Below, piece after piece: positions 53,201 to 60,768 of a DNA stretch of 64,000 nucleotides (positions are counted from its first letter, which is position 1; every line of letters begins with the position of its first letter). The stretch is from Micavibrio sp. UBA6929 (GTDB taxonomy: Bacteria > Pseudomonadota > Alphaproteobacteria > Micavibrionales > Micavibrionaceae). The translations under genes were made by a program, and so were the position numbers. The stretch lies in the NCBI GenBank assembly GCA_002448815.1, contig DKAJ01000012.1:203056-267055 (forward strand), written 5' to 3'. The notes beneath the pieces are model-generated. The model did no database searches. It was given only the letters and a program-made list of their open reading frames with translations, and was not told where the DNA came from.

Positions 53201-53682
53201 AACGCCTGATGGTGGCCTTTGAAACCGTCAACGCACATTTCCAAACACTGTTTAAGCAGCTCTTTACAGGGGGCAACGCATATCTGCAACTCGTCGGCAG
53301 CGAAGACCCGCTCGAAGCGGGACTTGAAATCTTTGCGCAGCCACCAGGCAAAGCCTTGCAGTCCCTATCCCTCCTGTCAGGAGGCGAGCAAACAATGACC
53401 TCAATCGCATTGATTTTCGGCATGTTCCTAACAAACCCATCGCCAATTTGCGTTCTTGATGAAATTGATGCGCCGCTCGACGATGCCAATGTCGACCGCG
53501 TTTGCAACCTGTTAGAAACCATTGCCGCGCGCGGTGAAACGCGCTTTGTTATTATCACGCACCACCGCCTGACAATGGCACGCATGGATTGCCTATACGG
53601 CGTCACCATGCAAGAGCGCGGCGTTTCGCAGCTCGTTTCCGTAGACCTACAACAAAGCTTTGACTTCATAGAGGCCGCATAA
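50212..53682 (+). CDS. smc: chromosome segregation protein SMC
   Basis: SMC, 1156 residues, the condensin ATPase. Walker A is VGPNGCGKSN at 31-40. Two long coiled coils (about 160-500 and 680-990) flank a hinge near 510-640. The C-terminal head has LSLLSGGEQTMTSIAL and Walker B PICVLDEIDAPLDDANV. No scpA or scpB is in the window. It is the only large SMC here and lies one base before atpI. Confidence 0.96.
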   Translation: MVHFKRLRLQGFKSFVEKTELEISPGMNGIVGPNGCGKSNLVEALRWVMGESSAKRMRGDGMEDVIFNGTDNRSARNIAEVSLLLDNSERRAPAAYNANDEIEITRRIERDKGSNYRINGKSVRARDVQMFFADSVSGANSPALVSQGRITEIIKAKPLERRLILEDSAGISGLFVRRHEAELKLRAADNNLQRIDDVMGSMQSRLNNLKRQVQQANRYRNLSAQIRQLEIAIATMEHSAAQAKIQRTKQQFASAESQVAEKLATVTQLTKTQNTQAQDLPALRKKEAEAAAILQKKKITLQRIEDNARHQAQMLETAQEQFARLQSDQAHEQNNLNETDALLVNLEHDQTKLIERQQHAEQDVTTKEEQSTTLKEKLVQLEERYNALMQGVAERKARQTSLENQIAQNKRRLDTITQRRDQASDNLKTLQSDDNESGLYDDIQNTIKTREAEAEALRERLTACKDTLDALKSRVSESSESLDEAKQKHKFIMAEINMLEQFLSSQDSSSEHPAILDDVTPQPGFEKALSRALGDTLMASLDQDAPTYWQALTQPDTMPSLPESAKPLSDVVSAPAELGLALAQIGYVPDEDTGHALVSALQVGQALVSAQGMYWRWDGLTITADAADRNAAHLEQKNKLQDLYDTKPQSEDTLTQAQTLFDQISEEYKQETSTHETLTQNIRTTENEINAARIKAAQVKEQRARLDSRIEHLSETINTAEEDIKTVADLIRWDEERLETLSASAKDNQGDQDVQAMHQDLIALRSASAEAVRAYDNAVQQKNSLRARLQAIGDERVNAKNRNIRARERLKELTERTQETEAKLNALKETPAEHSDDTEELLIEISNLETIRSRAAEDLATCETSVYETGRALKEAENALGDVREERALAQATLANANEDLKRITAHITQHFSMQPAELATHVTMDLDDTTIDALRENKEELTLSRERMGPVNLRADEEFKELDEEVGTILSEREDLVSAIDELRGGIQTINTEARERLMVAFETVNAHFQTLFKQLFTGGNAYLQLVGSEDPLEAGLEIFAQPPGKALQSLSLLSGGEQTMTSIALIFGMFLTNPSPICVLDEIDAPLDDANVDRVCNLLETIAARGETRFVIITHHRLTMARMDCLYGVTMQERGVSQLVSVDLQQSFDFIEAA

Positions 53683-53683
53683 A

Positions 53684-54064
53684 ATGACCAATCAAAATGA
53701 TGACTTTGATCCTGAAAAACTGGATCAACTCGACAGTAAAATCAAAGATGCCGCCAACCGCGCAGGCATTTTAACCGAAGAAGAAAAACAAGAACTGGCA
53801 GAAAAACAAAAAAAAGTTATTCAAGCCAGCGCATCAGCAGGCGTTGAATTTGCCGCCGCGATTATTTTCTCCACATTATTTGGTATTTGGCTCGACAAAA
53901 AGATCGAAACCGCGCCAATTTTCATGTTGATTTTCATTATCTTGGGATCGTGCGTGGCGTTTTACAATCTCTACCGTACGTCAGAAAGTTTAAATTCTTC
54001 ATCCAATGATGCGGATTCGCGGTTGCATCAGGATGAAAAAAAAGCTAAAAAGACGCCGGATTGA
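53684..54064 (+). CDS. atpI: ATP synthase assembly protein AtpI
   Basis: AtpI-type protein, 126 residues. The soluble, coiled N-terminus (to about 45) and two membrane helices (about 48-66 and 78-100) with FGIWLDKKIETAP between them match the AtpI/I-subunit family that helps assemble the c-ring. It lies one base after smc and precedes atpB. The C-terminus is a charged tail. Confidence 0.88.
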   Translation: MTNQNDDFDPEKLDQLDSKIKDAANRAGILTEEEKQELAEKQKKVIQASASAGVEFAAAIIFSTLFGIWLDKKIETAPIFMLIFIILGSCVAFYNLYRTSESLNSSSNDADSRLHQDEKKAKKTPD

Positions 54065-54124
54065 GAGTGAATCGCCGATTTTGGGGCGATGATTTGAGAA
54101 AACAAATAAACGAAGAGCAATAAT

Positions 54125-54877
54125 TTGGCACTGAACCCTATACATCAGTTTATTATCGAACCACAGATCGAGCTTAGCGCCGCTGGTTTCGACATTTCAT
54201 TTACAAACTCATCTCTATGGATGGTTATCTCTGCTGTGACCGCCGTTGGCTTCATGATGATGTCAACTGGCAGCCGTTCTTTGGTTCCAGGTCGTCTGCA
54301 AATGATTTCAGAAATGATGTATGAATTTATCGCAGGGATGATCCGCGATAATATCGGCTCGCACGGCCGCCAATACTTCCCTTTTATCTTTACCCTATTC
54401 ATGATGGTTTTGATGGGTAACGTTCTAGGTCTTATCCCTTACTCATTTACGTTCACCAGCCACATCGCCGTAACGGGCGCGCTGGCGATCATGGTCTTTT
54501 TAATGGTCACAATTTATGGTTTTGCTAATCACGGTCTTAAATTCCTCAGCATCCTGTCACCACCAGGCGTGCCGTTTGCCCTTAAGTTCCTGATCATCCC
54601 TATCGAGCTTTTATCCTTTTTAATGCGTCCATTTACGTTGGCTGTTCGTTTGTTTGCCAACATGATGGCTGGCCACATGGTATTGAAAATTTTCGCAAGT
54701 TTTGCTGCCATGGCTGTTGCCGGTATGGGCGTCGCAGGTGTCTTCGTTGGTGCATTGCCAGTTTTGGTTAATGTTGCCATGTTGTGCCTGGAACTCCTGG
54801 TTGCTTTCCTGCAGGCTTATGTATTCGCAATTCTTAGCTGCGTTTACCTAAAAGACACTGTGGATCTGCATCACTAA
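54125..54877 (+). CDS. atpB: F0F1 ATP synthase subunit a
   Basis: Subunit a, 250 residues, forming the proton half-channels. The essential arginine is in RPFTLAVRLFANMMAGH, and IPIELLSFL precedes it. A TTG start at 54125 is supported by GAAGAG eight bases upstream and by the lack of any closer ATG. Membrane helices are spread over the whole length. Confidence 0.95.
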   Translation: MALNPIHQFIIEPQIELSAAGFDISFTNSSLWMVISAVTAVGFMMMSTGSRSLVPGRLQMISEMMYEFIAGMIRDNIGSHGRQYFPFIFTLFMMVLMGNVLGLIPYSFTFTSHIAVTGALAIMVFLMVTIYGFANHGLKFLSILSPPGVPFALKFLIIPIELLSFLMRPFTLAVRLFANMMAGHMVLKIFASFAAMAVAGMGVAGVFVGALPVLVNVAMLCLELLVAFLQAYVFAILSCVYLKDTVDLHH

Positions 54878-54929
54878 AATTTAATGAAAAACTGAATACA
54901 TTTTTTAAACCAACGGAAGGAAACTAAAA

Positions 54930-55154
54930 ATGGAAATTGATGCTGTAAAATTGATCGCTGCTGCTTTGGCTCTTGTGCCTATGTTTGGCGTTGCTTTGGC
55001 AATGGGTAACATCTTCTCATCATACAATGATGCAGTAGGCCGCAACCCAACATCTGCTGAAGTTCTAGATAAAAAATTCTTTATCTCAGCCGCTTTGACA
55101 GAAGCCTTGGCACTGCTTGCATTCGCAATCTCTGCCTTTATTCTTGTTGGCTAA
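54930..55154 (+). CDS. atpE: F0F1 ATP synthase subunit c
   Basis: Subunit c, 74 residues, a helical hairpin of the proton-driven ring. The proton-carrying carboxylate is E59 in ALTEALALLAF, and the polar loop has GRNPTS. GGAAGGAAAC gives a strong ribosome site, fitting the need for many c subunits. A strong hairpin follows it and precedes atpF'. Confidence 0.96.
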   Translation: MEIDAVKLIAAALALVPMFGVALAMGNIFSSYNDAVGRNPTSAEVLDKKFFISAALTEALALLAFAISAFILVG

Positions 55155-55164
55155 TTTTGCGTAA

Positions 55165-55186
55165 AGCCTAGCCCTCGTGCTAGGCT
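55165..55186 (+). terminator. hairpin after atpE, possible partial terminator or stabiliser
   Basis: AGCCTAGC pairs with GCTAGGCT around a 6-nt loop, 11 bp after the atpE stop. Only a weak T stretch follows, so full termination is unlikely; a 3' stabiliser that raises c-subunit output is more natural. Confidence 0.5.
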
Positions 55187-55217
55187 CCGCTTTAATCTTC
55201 TATTACAGGACTATATA

Positions 55218-55928
55218 ATGCGATCACTACTTCTATTATCTGCAACCTTGACACTTGGCATGACTGGCTTGGCCGGAACACCTGCTTTTGCAGCTGATGG
55301 CGCGCATGATCACATGCAAATGGACCATGTAACCGAAGAGATTAATACACATATGGCTCCTGCGCATCACGATGACGCGCATGGCCATGATACTGCCCAT
55401 GCTGAGGAAGGACACCATGACGAAGTTCAAGGCCTGCCTCAGCTTGATGGCTCTACATACCCAAGTCAGATTTTCTGGCTATTGGTAACATTTGCATTGA
55501 TGTACTTGCCTTTCCGCTTCAAGGTCTTGCCTGACCTGTCTGGCGTTATCGAACGCCGCCGCGAGCAAATCGAAGGCGACCTGATCTCTGCTAAGAATTT
55601 AAAAATCGAGGCTGAAAACGTACACGCAGCCTACGAAAAAATCGTGCGCGAAGCCCGCGATAAATCAAGCTACCTCTTCACACGCGCTGAAGAAAAAATC
55701 AAAGAACAAGAAAAAGCAAGCTACGCTGAGTTTTATGCGCATGCGGCAAAAGACATTGCTGACGCAGAAGAAGAAATAGCAGACGCAACACAAAAGGCAC
55801 TTGCAACTGTAAACGATGTTGCCGCTGAGGTTGCTGCTGCTGCTGCGGAAAAGCTTGTTGGCATTAAAACAGATAAGAAAAAAGCCATCTCTGTTATCGA
55901 AACAATTGGCAAAAAAAAGGCCGCATAG
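55218..55928 (+). CDS. atpF': F0F1 ATP synthase subunit b' with His-rich extension
   Basis: Subunit b' of the peripheral stalk, 236 residues, longer than usual. A signal-like segment (1-26) ending AFA-A is followed by a histidine-rich stretch with 11 His in residues 30-67, then the membrane helix at about 82-100 (YPSQIFWLLVTFALMYLPF) and the long coiled coil. The extension should lie on the periplasmic side and could bind a metal. The rest of the protein is normal, so this is an added module rather than a fused enzyme. Confidence 0.92.
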   Translation: MRSLLLLSATLTLGMTGLAGTPAFAADGAHDHMQMDHVTEEINTHMAPAHHDDAHGHDTAHAEEGHHDEVQGLPQLDGSTYPSQIFWLLVTFALMYLPFRFKVLPDLSGVIERRREQIEGDLISAKNLKIEAENVHAAYEKIVREARDKSSYLFTRAEEKIKEQEKASYAEFYAHAAKDIADAEEEIADATQKALATVNDVAAEVAAAAAEKLVGIKTDKKKAISVIETIGKKKAA

Positions 55929-55965
55929 GTCACCACACGGACAATAAGTACAGGATAAATACAGT

Positions 55966-56460
55966 ATGTTAGAAACACTTGCACATGATGCTAATCCTTG
56001 GGTTCTTTTCTCATTTATCATTTTTATGGTGATTTTGATGAAGGCTGGCAAGGCCGCCGTTGTTGACATGGTTGATGGCCGCATCGAAAAAATCAAACGC
56101 GAACTGGAAGAAGCAGAAAACCTGCACACAGAAGCGCAAGAACTTTTGGCACAATATCAGCGCAAGCATGCAAACGCCGTCAAAGAATCTGAAGAGATCA
56201 TCGAAAACGCAGAAATGTATGCGACAAAAATCCGCAAGCAAGCAAAAAAAGAGCTTAAAGAAAACCTTGCCCGCCGCGAAGCACAACTGGAAGAGCGTAT
56301 CGAGCGCATGAAAGAAAATGCCATTGCCGAAATTCAGCGCTACGCCGCAGACATCGCAATTGACGCAACACGCGAAATCATCACAGAAAACTTTGATAAA
56401 AAACTGGATAAAGCCTTTATCAGTGACTCTATCAAGGATCTAAATAAACACGTTCACTAA
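55966..56460 (+). CDS. atpF: F0F1 ATP synthase subunit b
   Basis: Subunit b, 164 residues. A membrane helix (about 12-32, WVLFSFIIFMVILMKAGKAAV) is followed by a long charged coiled coil with EAENLHTEAQELLAQYQRKH. It pairs with b' to form the stator stalk. It is last in the F0 operon; the F1 genes are elsewhere, as usual in alphaproteobacteria. Confidence 0.93.
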   Translation: MLETLAHDANPWVLFSFIIFMVILMKAGKAAVVDMVDGRIEKIKRELEEAENLHTEAQELLAQYQRKHANAVKESEEIIENAEMYATKIRKQAKKELKENLARREAQLEERIERMKENAIAEIQRYAADIAIDATREIITENFDKKLDKAFISDSIKDLNKHVH

Positions 56461-56476
56461 AACCAAAGGCTTGCTC

Positions 56477-57766
56477 ATGACACAAACGCAAACGAACACC
56501 GTGCAAGCCCTTTCCCCGACTAATCTCGTCAACGACCTTGGCAAAGCTGCTCTCGCCGCAAGCCGTAAAATCGCACAAGCCTCTGACGATCAAATCAACA
56601 ATGCCCTTCGTGATATAGCGGCAGCTCTGCGCACGAATGCACAAGATATTATTGATGCCAATGCGCTTGATGTTACCGCTGCCCGTCAAAAAGGCCTGAC
56701 AGATGCCCTCATTGATCGTCTGACCCTTAATCAAGAACGCATTGAAGGCATGGCGCAAGGCCTAGAAACTGTAGCAAACCTGCCAAATCCATTGGGCCGC
56801 ACTCTTTGGGAAGAAAACCGCCCAAACGGCCTTAAGATTAAAAAAGTTTCCGTGCCGATTGGCGTCCTTGGGATGATCTATGAATCGCGCCCTAACGTAA
56901 CAATTGATGCGGCGGCGCTATGCCTAAAATCACGCAACGCTGTTATTTTGCGCGGCGGATCAGAAAGCCTAAACAGCTCTCTGGCGCTCCATAAAATTAT
57001 CGAAAGCACACTCAGTGCGCACAAAATGCCAACCGCGGCTGTGTGCATGATCCCAACACCTGACCGCGCCGCTGTTGGCGCAATGCTGGCTTGTCATCAA
57101 TATATCGATGTCATGATACCGCGCGGCGGCCGCAGCCTGATCGAGCGCATCATGGATGAAGCAAAAATGCCTGTATTTGGTCACCTTGAAGGGCTATGCC
57201 ATATTTTCGTCCACAAAGACGCAGACGCAACCATCGCCCGCGATGTGACATTAAACGCAAAAATGCGCAGAACAGGCATTTGCGGCGCGGTTGAAACCAT
57301 CTTAATTGACGAAGCCCTCAATGACGATATTACCAAAGATATCCTCGGCGCACTGCTTGAAAAAGAGTGCGAGATTGTCGGCGATGAATACATCCAATCA
57401 CTCAATAGCGCCGTTAAACCCGCGACCGAGCAAGACTGGCATACAGAATATCTAGCCCCAAAAGTCAGCATCAAACGCGTATCTGGTATAGATGCCGCCA
57501 TCGCGCATATTAACGCATACGGATCGCACCACACCGATTCAATCCTCACCCAAGACAACGCCGCCGCAGAAATGTTCCTCAACCAAGTGGATAGCGGCAT
57601 TGTCCTGCACAACGCCTCAACACAATTTGCTGATGGCGGTGAATTTGGCATGGGCGCAGAAATTGGCATTGCCACGGGCAAGATGCATGCACGCGGCCCT
57701 GTCGGGGTTGAGCAACTGTGCACTTACAAGTACCATGTCCTAGGAAATGGTCAAACACGCCCCTAG
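56477..57766 (+). CDS. proA: gamma-glutamyl phosphate reductase
   Basis: ProA, 429 residues from ATG 56477 (an upstream TTG at 56471 is less likely). It reduces glutamyl-5-phosphate to the semialdehyde in proline synthesis. The catalytic cysteine is in NAKMRRTGICGAVETIL. VPIGVLGMIYESRPNVT and ILRGGSESLNSS are family signatures. proB is not in the window. Confidence 0.95.
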   Translation: MTQTQTNTVQALSPTNLVNDLGKAALAASRKIAQASDDQINNALRDIAAALRTNAQDIIDANALDVTAARQKGLTDALIDRLTLNQERIEGMAQGLETVANLPNPLGRTLWEENRPNGLKIKKVSVPIGVLGMIYESRPNVTIDAAALCLKSRNAVILRGGSESLNSSLALHKIIESTLSAHKMPTAAVCMIPTPDRAAVGAMLACHQYIDVMIPRGGRSLIERIMDEAKMPVFGHLEGLCHIFVHKDADATIARDVTLNAKMRRTGICGAVETILIDEALNDDITKDILGALLEKECEIVGDEYIQSLNSAVKPATEQDWHTEYLAPKVSIKRVSGIDAAIAHINAYGSHHTDSILTQDNAAAEMFLNQVDSGIVLHNASTQFADGGEFGMGAEIGIATGKMHARGPVGVEQLCTYKYHVLGNGQTRP

Positions 57767-57788
57767 GCTCTCACACAGATAAAGCAAC

Positions 57789-58400
57789 ATGTCTTTTTTA
57801 ACCGCCCCCAATAGACTGGAAACGCAGCGTTGGCACAAAAAGCGCATCGGCATCTTTGGTGGCAGCTTTAATCCGCCGCACGCCGGGCACCTGCATGTCG
57901 CAAAAACGGCCCTCGCCGCGCTGCAATTAGACTTTATTTGGTGGATGGTTACCCCGCAAAACCCGATCAAAGAACAAAAACCAACGCCCTTGGTTGAGCG
58001 CATCCAAGCCTGCGAAGCCTTAATTGATAGCCCGCAAATGATTGTAACCGGCCTCGAGGCTGATCTAGGCGCGCGCACCTCGTACCAGACCGTAAAGAAG
58101 CTCAAACACAACTTCCCAAGCTCTGATTTTATATGGATTACGGGTCTAGATAACGCCCACACGCTTCATCGCTGGGATCATTGGCAGGATTTACTCGCCG
58201 AAATTCCCTTTTTACACATCACGCGTCCACCGGCGCAAAGCATCGTACGCTCATGCCCTTTGCGCTTTAATGCGCGCCAAACACACATTCATCTTTCAAA
58301 ATCTGCAAGGCACCCACTCAAACCCAATCACACTTATTGGATGATGAACAAAAAATTGATCAATATGTCCTCAACAGAAATTCGGGAAAACATCACATAA
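57789..58400 (+). CDS. nadD: nicotinate-nucleotide adenylyltransferase
   Basis: NadD, 203 residues, converting NaMN to NaAD in NAD synthesis. The nucleotidyltransferase motif is IGIFGGSFNPPHAGHLHVA and the C-terminal MSSTEIREN matches the conserved SST.IR motif. WWMVTPQNPIKEQ supports it. It lies 22 bp after proA; a promoter and small RNA follow it. Confidence 0.94.
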   Translation: MSFLTAPNRLETQRWHKKRIGIFGGSFNPPHAGHLHVAKTALAALQLDFIWWMVTPQNPIKEQKPTPLVERIQACEALIDSPQMIVTGLEADLGARTSYQTVKKLKHNFPSSDFIWITGLDNAHTLHRWDHWQDLLAEIPFLHITRPPAQSIVRSCPLRFNARQTHIHLSKSARHPLKPNHTYWMMNKKLINMSSTEIRENIT

Positions 58401-58414
58401 TCATCCCACCAAAT

Positions 58415-58443
58415 TTGAAAAAAAAACTCAAAAACACTATAAT
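58415..58443 (+). promoter_or_regulatory. near-consensus sigma70 promoter for small RNA
   Basis: TTGAAA (58415-58420) and TATAAT (58438-58443) with a 17-bp spacer, beginning 15 bp after the nadD stop. Transcription would begin near 58450. Confidence 0.6.
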
Positions 58444-58449
58444 GGTGTT

Positions 58450-58593
58450 ATGAGATTGATAGGATTTCGATTCGATAATCAGATTGAGAGGCCCCTTGGT
58501 TTTTAAGACAAACCGACATGAGGCACTTGCAATTCACCCTATCAGTTGTGTAACTGTTGAGTATACCGTGCAATATGGTTTGCACGGTTTTTT
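58450..58593 (+). ncRNA. candidate free-standing small RNA between nadD and rsfS
   Basis: A near-consensus promoter and a strong terminator delimit an RNA of about 144 nt. ATTGATAGG (58455-58463) can pair with CCTATCAGT (58538-58546), enclosing GATTG/CAATT (58482, 58530) and TTGGTTT/AAACCGA (58496-58502, 58510-58516). The result is a long interrupted hairpin with a large asymmetric bubble. A 3' intrinsic terminator follows. The size and shape are reminiscent of 6S RNA, but I cannot confirm the family. It could instead be an untranslated leader of rsfS. Confidence 0.55.
58566..58593 (+). terminator. intrinsic terminator between nadD and rsfS
   Basis: CCGTGCAA (58566-58573) pairs perfectly with TTGCACGG (58580-58587) around a 6-nt loop, then T6. 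It ends the candidate small RNA and lies about 30 bp before the rsfS ribosome site. Confidence 0.8.
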
Positions 58594-58625
58594 ATTGCCC
58601 AACAAAAGGAAAGGAGATTTCCGTC

Positions 58626-59012
58626 ATTATATCGCACGATAAACTAAGCATATCCTGCCCGCAGGAGCTTAAAGCCTTTGTTGAAAAGTCTCTGGACGAA
58701 GACAAGGCCATTGATGTTGTCACCATTGAACTTGATCCAAATGCCGCACTGGCAGATTACATGATCGTAGCCTCTGGAACTTCATCGCGCCACGTACTCG
58801 CAACAGCCGAAAAACTAAAAGATCGCCTGTTAGCACGCGGCATCAAAAACATTAAACTCGAAGGCACAGAAAATGCCGATTGGGTCATCGTTGATACAGG
58901 CGACCTGATTGTCCATCTGTTCCGCCCCGAAGTCCGCAGTTTTTATAACATTGAAAAAATGTGGTCAACACCGGGACAATTTGATGTTGTAGGCGCACCG
59001 CAATCCGCATAA
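58626..59012 (+). CDS. rsfS: ribosomal silencing factor RsfS
   Basis: RsfS, about 129 residues, binding L14 to block subunit joining. The core is present: VTIELDPNAALADYMIVASGTSSRHVLATAEKLKD and the C-terminal WVIVDTGDLIVHLFRPEVRSFYNIEKMW. The start is unusual. The frame opens upstream, but its TTG (58557) and ATG (58575) lie in and before the terminator hairpin, while AAAGGAGA at about 58609-58617 points to ATT 58626 or ATA 58629. No canonical start lies between the terminator and the core, so I place it at ATT. Confidence 0.85.
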   Translation: MISHDKLSISCPQELKAFVEKSLDEDKAIDVVTIELDPNAALADYMIVASGTSSRHVLATAEKLKDRLLARGIKNIKLEGTENADWVIVDTGDLIVHLFRPEVRSFYNIEKMWSTPGQFDVVGAPQSA

Positions 59013-59021
59013 CATAGGCGG

Positions 59022-59480
59022 ATGCTTAAGATAGATATCATTGCCATCGGGCGTTTGAAAAAAGGCCCGCTCTACGAACTTTTTACTGATTATAAAAAGA
59101 AAACCCGCTGGCACATTACCTTGCATGAAATTGAAAGCCGTCATCGTGATGAAGACGCCATGCAAAAAGACGAAAACGAAAAACTCTCATCACTCATCGC
59201 GCCAGGCGCCTATGTCATCGCCATGGACGAGCGCGGAAAAACGCTTAAAAGCCTAGAATTTGCCGAAAAATTCGAAACCCTTCAAAACAACGCACAAACA
59301 CATATTCAATTTATTCTTGGCGGCGCAAATGGCCTGCAAGATGATATCCGCACGCGCGCCAATCTTTTACTCAGCTTTGGCAAGCAAACATGGCCTCATA
59401 TGCTTGCGCGAATCATGCTCATCGAGCAAATATACAGAGCGCAGCAAATCTTAGCCGGACACCCATATCACCGTGAGTAA
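59022..59480 (+). CDS. rlmH: 23S rRNA pseudouridine(1915) N3-methyltransferase RlmH
   Basis: RlmH (SPOUT methyltransferase), 152 residues. The trefoil knot region has FILGGANGLQDDIR and the C-terminal signature LARIMLIEQIYRAQQILAGHPYHRE is diagnostic. It methylates the pseudouridine at 1915 of helix 69. It follows rsfS by nine bases and overlaps the envC-like gene by eight. Confidence 0.96.
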   Translation: MLKIDIIAIGRLKKGPLYELFTDYKKKTRWHITLHEIESRHRDEDAMQKDENEKLSSLIAPGAYVIAMDERGKTLKSLEFAEKFETLQNNAQTHIQFILGGANGLQDDIRTRANLLLSFGKQTWPHMLARIMLIEQIYRAQQILAGHPYHRE

Positions 59481-60735
59481 CCATAACGCCACATTCAAAT
59501 ATATCACTGCCCTGACTTGCGTAGTGCTGCTTGGCATCGTGGCAAACCCTATCTGCGCTCTGGCAAATACAAATAATCAAGACATTGTCCCTGCTCCTGC
59601 CAACAAAAAAACATCCATCCAAAGCATGGAAAAATCCCTTGAGCAGCACAAAGAAGAAAAGGCCATCATGGATAAAGGCCTGCGAAGCCTAGAAGATGAA
59701 ATCACATCCAATAAAGAGCGCCTCATCACGCTAAGCCAAAACATCCAAAACATTGAACAAAGCCTCATTACGCTGGAAGGCAAAATTAAAGCAAACAGCG
59801 CCGAGCGTGACGTTCTCAAAGAAAAACTAGAAAACGACAAAGATACAATCGTGCAATTAGTCCTTGCGATGGATCGCTTACAAAAAATCCCTATGGCCGC
59901 GCTTGTTATGCGTCCGGGTGCGCCGCTGGAAACCGCGCAAAGCGCATTGCTGATCAAAGATATCGGCCAAAGCCTTAGCGCCCGCACGCAGCGCCTGCAA
60001 AATGATGCAAGCCGCCTCAAAGACATCTTGGCCGAACTTAAGGCTGATAAAGCCTCCCTCGATCAAAAGAATACGGCTTTGCAAAGTGATAAAAAAGACC
60101 TGCAAAAATTCTTGGATAAAAAGCAAAAATTATATCAACGATCCAAAGTTGACGTGCAAAACAAGGCCGAGATCATTGCGCGCATCACCAAAGAATCCAA
60201 AAATATGCGCGATCTAATCTCAAACCTGGAAGAGCAACGCGCCAAAGAACAAGCCGCCGCCGATAAAAAGAAAAAAGAAAAAAGCCTGCTAACCAGAGCT
60301 GTCACCGCCTTTACGCCGCCTCTTGTGATCAAAGACCGTGACAATAAAACCTTTGGCCCGCCTATTGCTGGCGCTGTACGCATCAAGTACGGCCAGCCCG
60401 ATTTCCTCAACGCACCCAGCAAAGGCCTTTGGATGGAAGGACATCAAAACGGCCTTGTTGTCGCCCCGATGAGCGGAACCGTGCGCTTCGTCGGTCAATT
60501 TAAAACCTATGGCAACATCGTTATTCTCGAGCATAAAAACAGCTACCACAGCCTCATTGCGGGGCTAGAGCGCATCACTGTTGACATCGACCACAAGGTC
60601 AGTGGCGGCGAACCTATCGGCTATCTCGGCGAAAAGAGCGCCCACAGTGATAATCCTATGGTGTATTTTGAACTAAGAAAATCAGGAAAAGCCATTGATC
60701 CAACGCCAAAATTAGGTAAGCTAAGCAGTAATTAA
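59473..60735 (+). CDS. envC: EnvC-like murein hydrolase activator
   Basis: An exported coiled-coil/M23-like protein, 420 residues, probably activating amidases at division. A GTG start is followed by a signal peptide ending near ALA-N. A long coiled coil (about 50-265) precedes the LytM domain (about 305-415), which has GLVVAPMSGTVRFVG and NIVILEHKNSYHSLIAGL. The zinc ligands of active M23 enzymes are not all present, as in EnvC. It overlaps rlmH by eight bases and is followed by a C-terminal processing protease. Confidence 0.88.
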   Translation: MSNHNATFKYITALTCVVLLGIVANPICALANTNNQDIVPAPANKKTSIQSMEKSLEQHKEEKAIMDKGLRSLEDEITSNKERLITLSQNIQNIEQSLITLEGKIKANSAERDVLKEKLENDKDTIVQLVLAMDRLQKIPMAALVMRPGAPLETAQSALLIKDIGQSLSARTQRLQNDASRLKDILAELKADKASLDQKNTALQSDKKDLQKFLDKKQKLYQRSKVDVQNKAEIIARITKESKNMRDLISNLEEQRAKEQAAADKKKKEKSLLTRAVTAFTPPLVIKDRDNKTFGPPIAGAVRIKYGQPDFLNAPSKGLWMEGHQNGLVVAPMSGTVRFVGQFKTYGNIVILEHKNSYHSLIAGLERITVDIDHKVSGGEPIGYLGEKSAHSDNPMVYFELRKSGKAIDPTPKLGKLSSN

Positions 60736-60768
60736 TTTTTAAAGCCCTTCAACATATTGGAACGCCTC

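Noticed and set aside
53175..53669. 164-codon frame antisense to the smc 3' end
   Set aside because: Fully inside the SMC head domain coding region; Ser/Arg-rich shadow.
57181..57723. 180-codon frame antisense to proA
   Set aside because: Shadow frame of a well-conserved enzyme gene.
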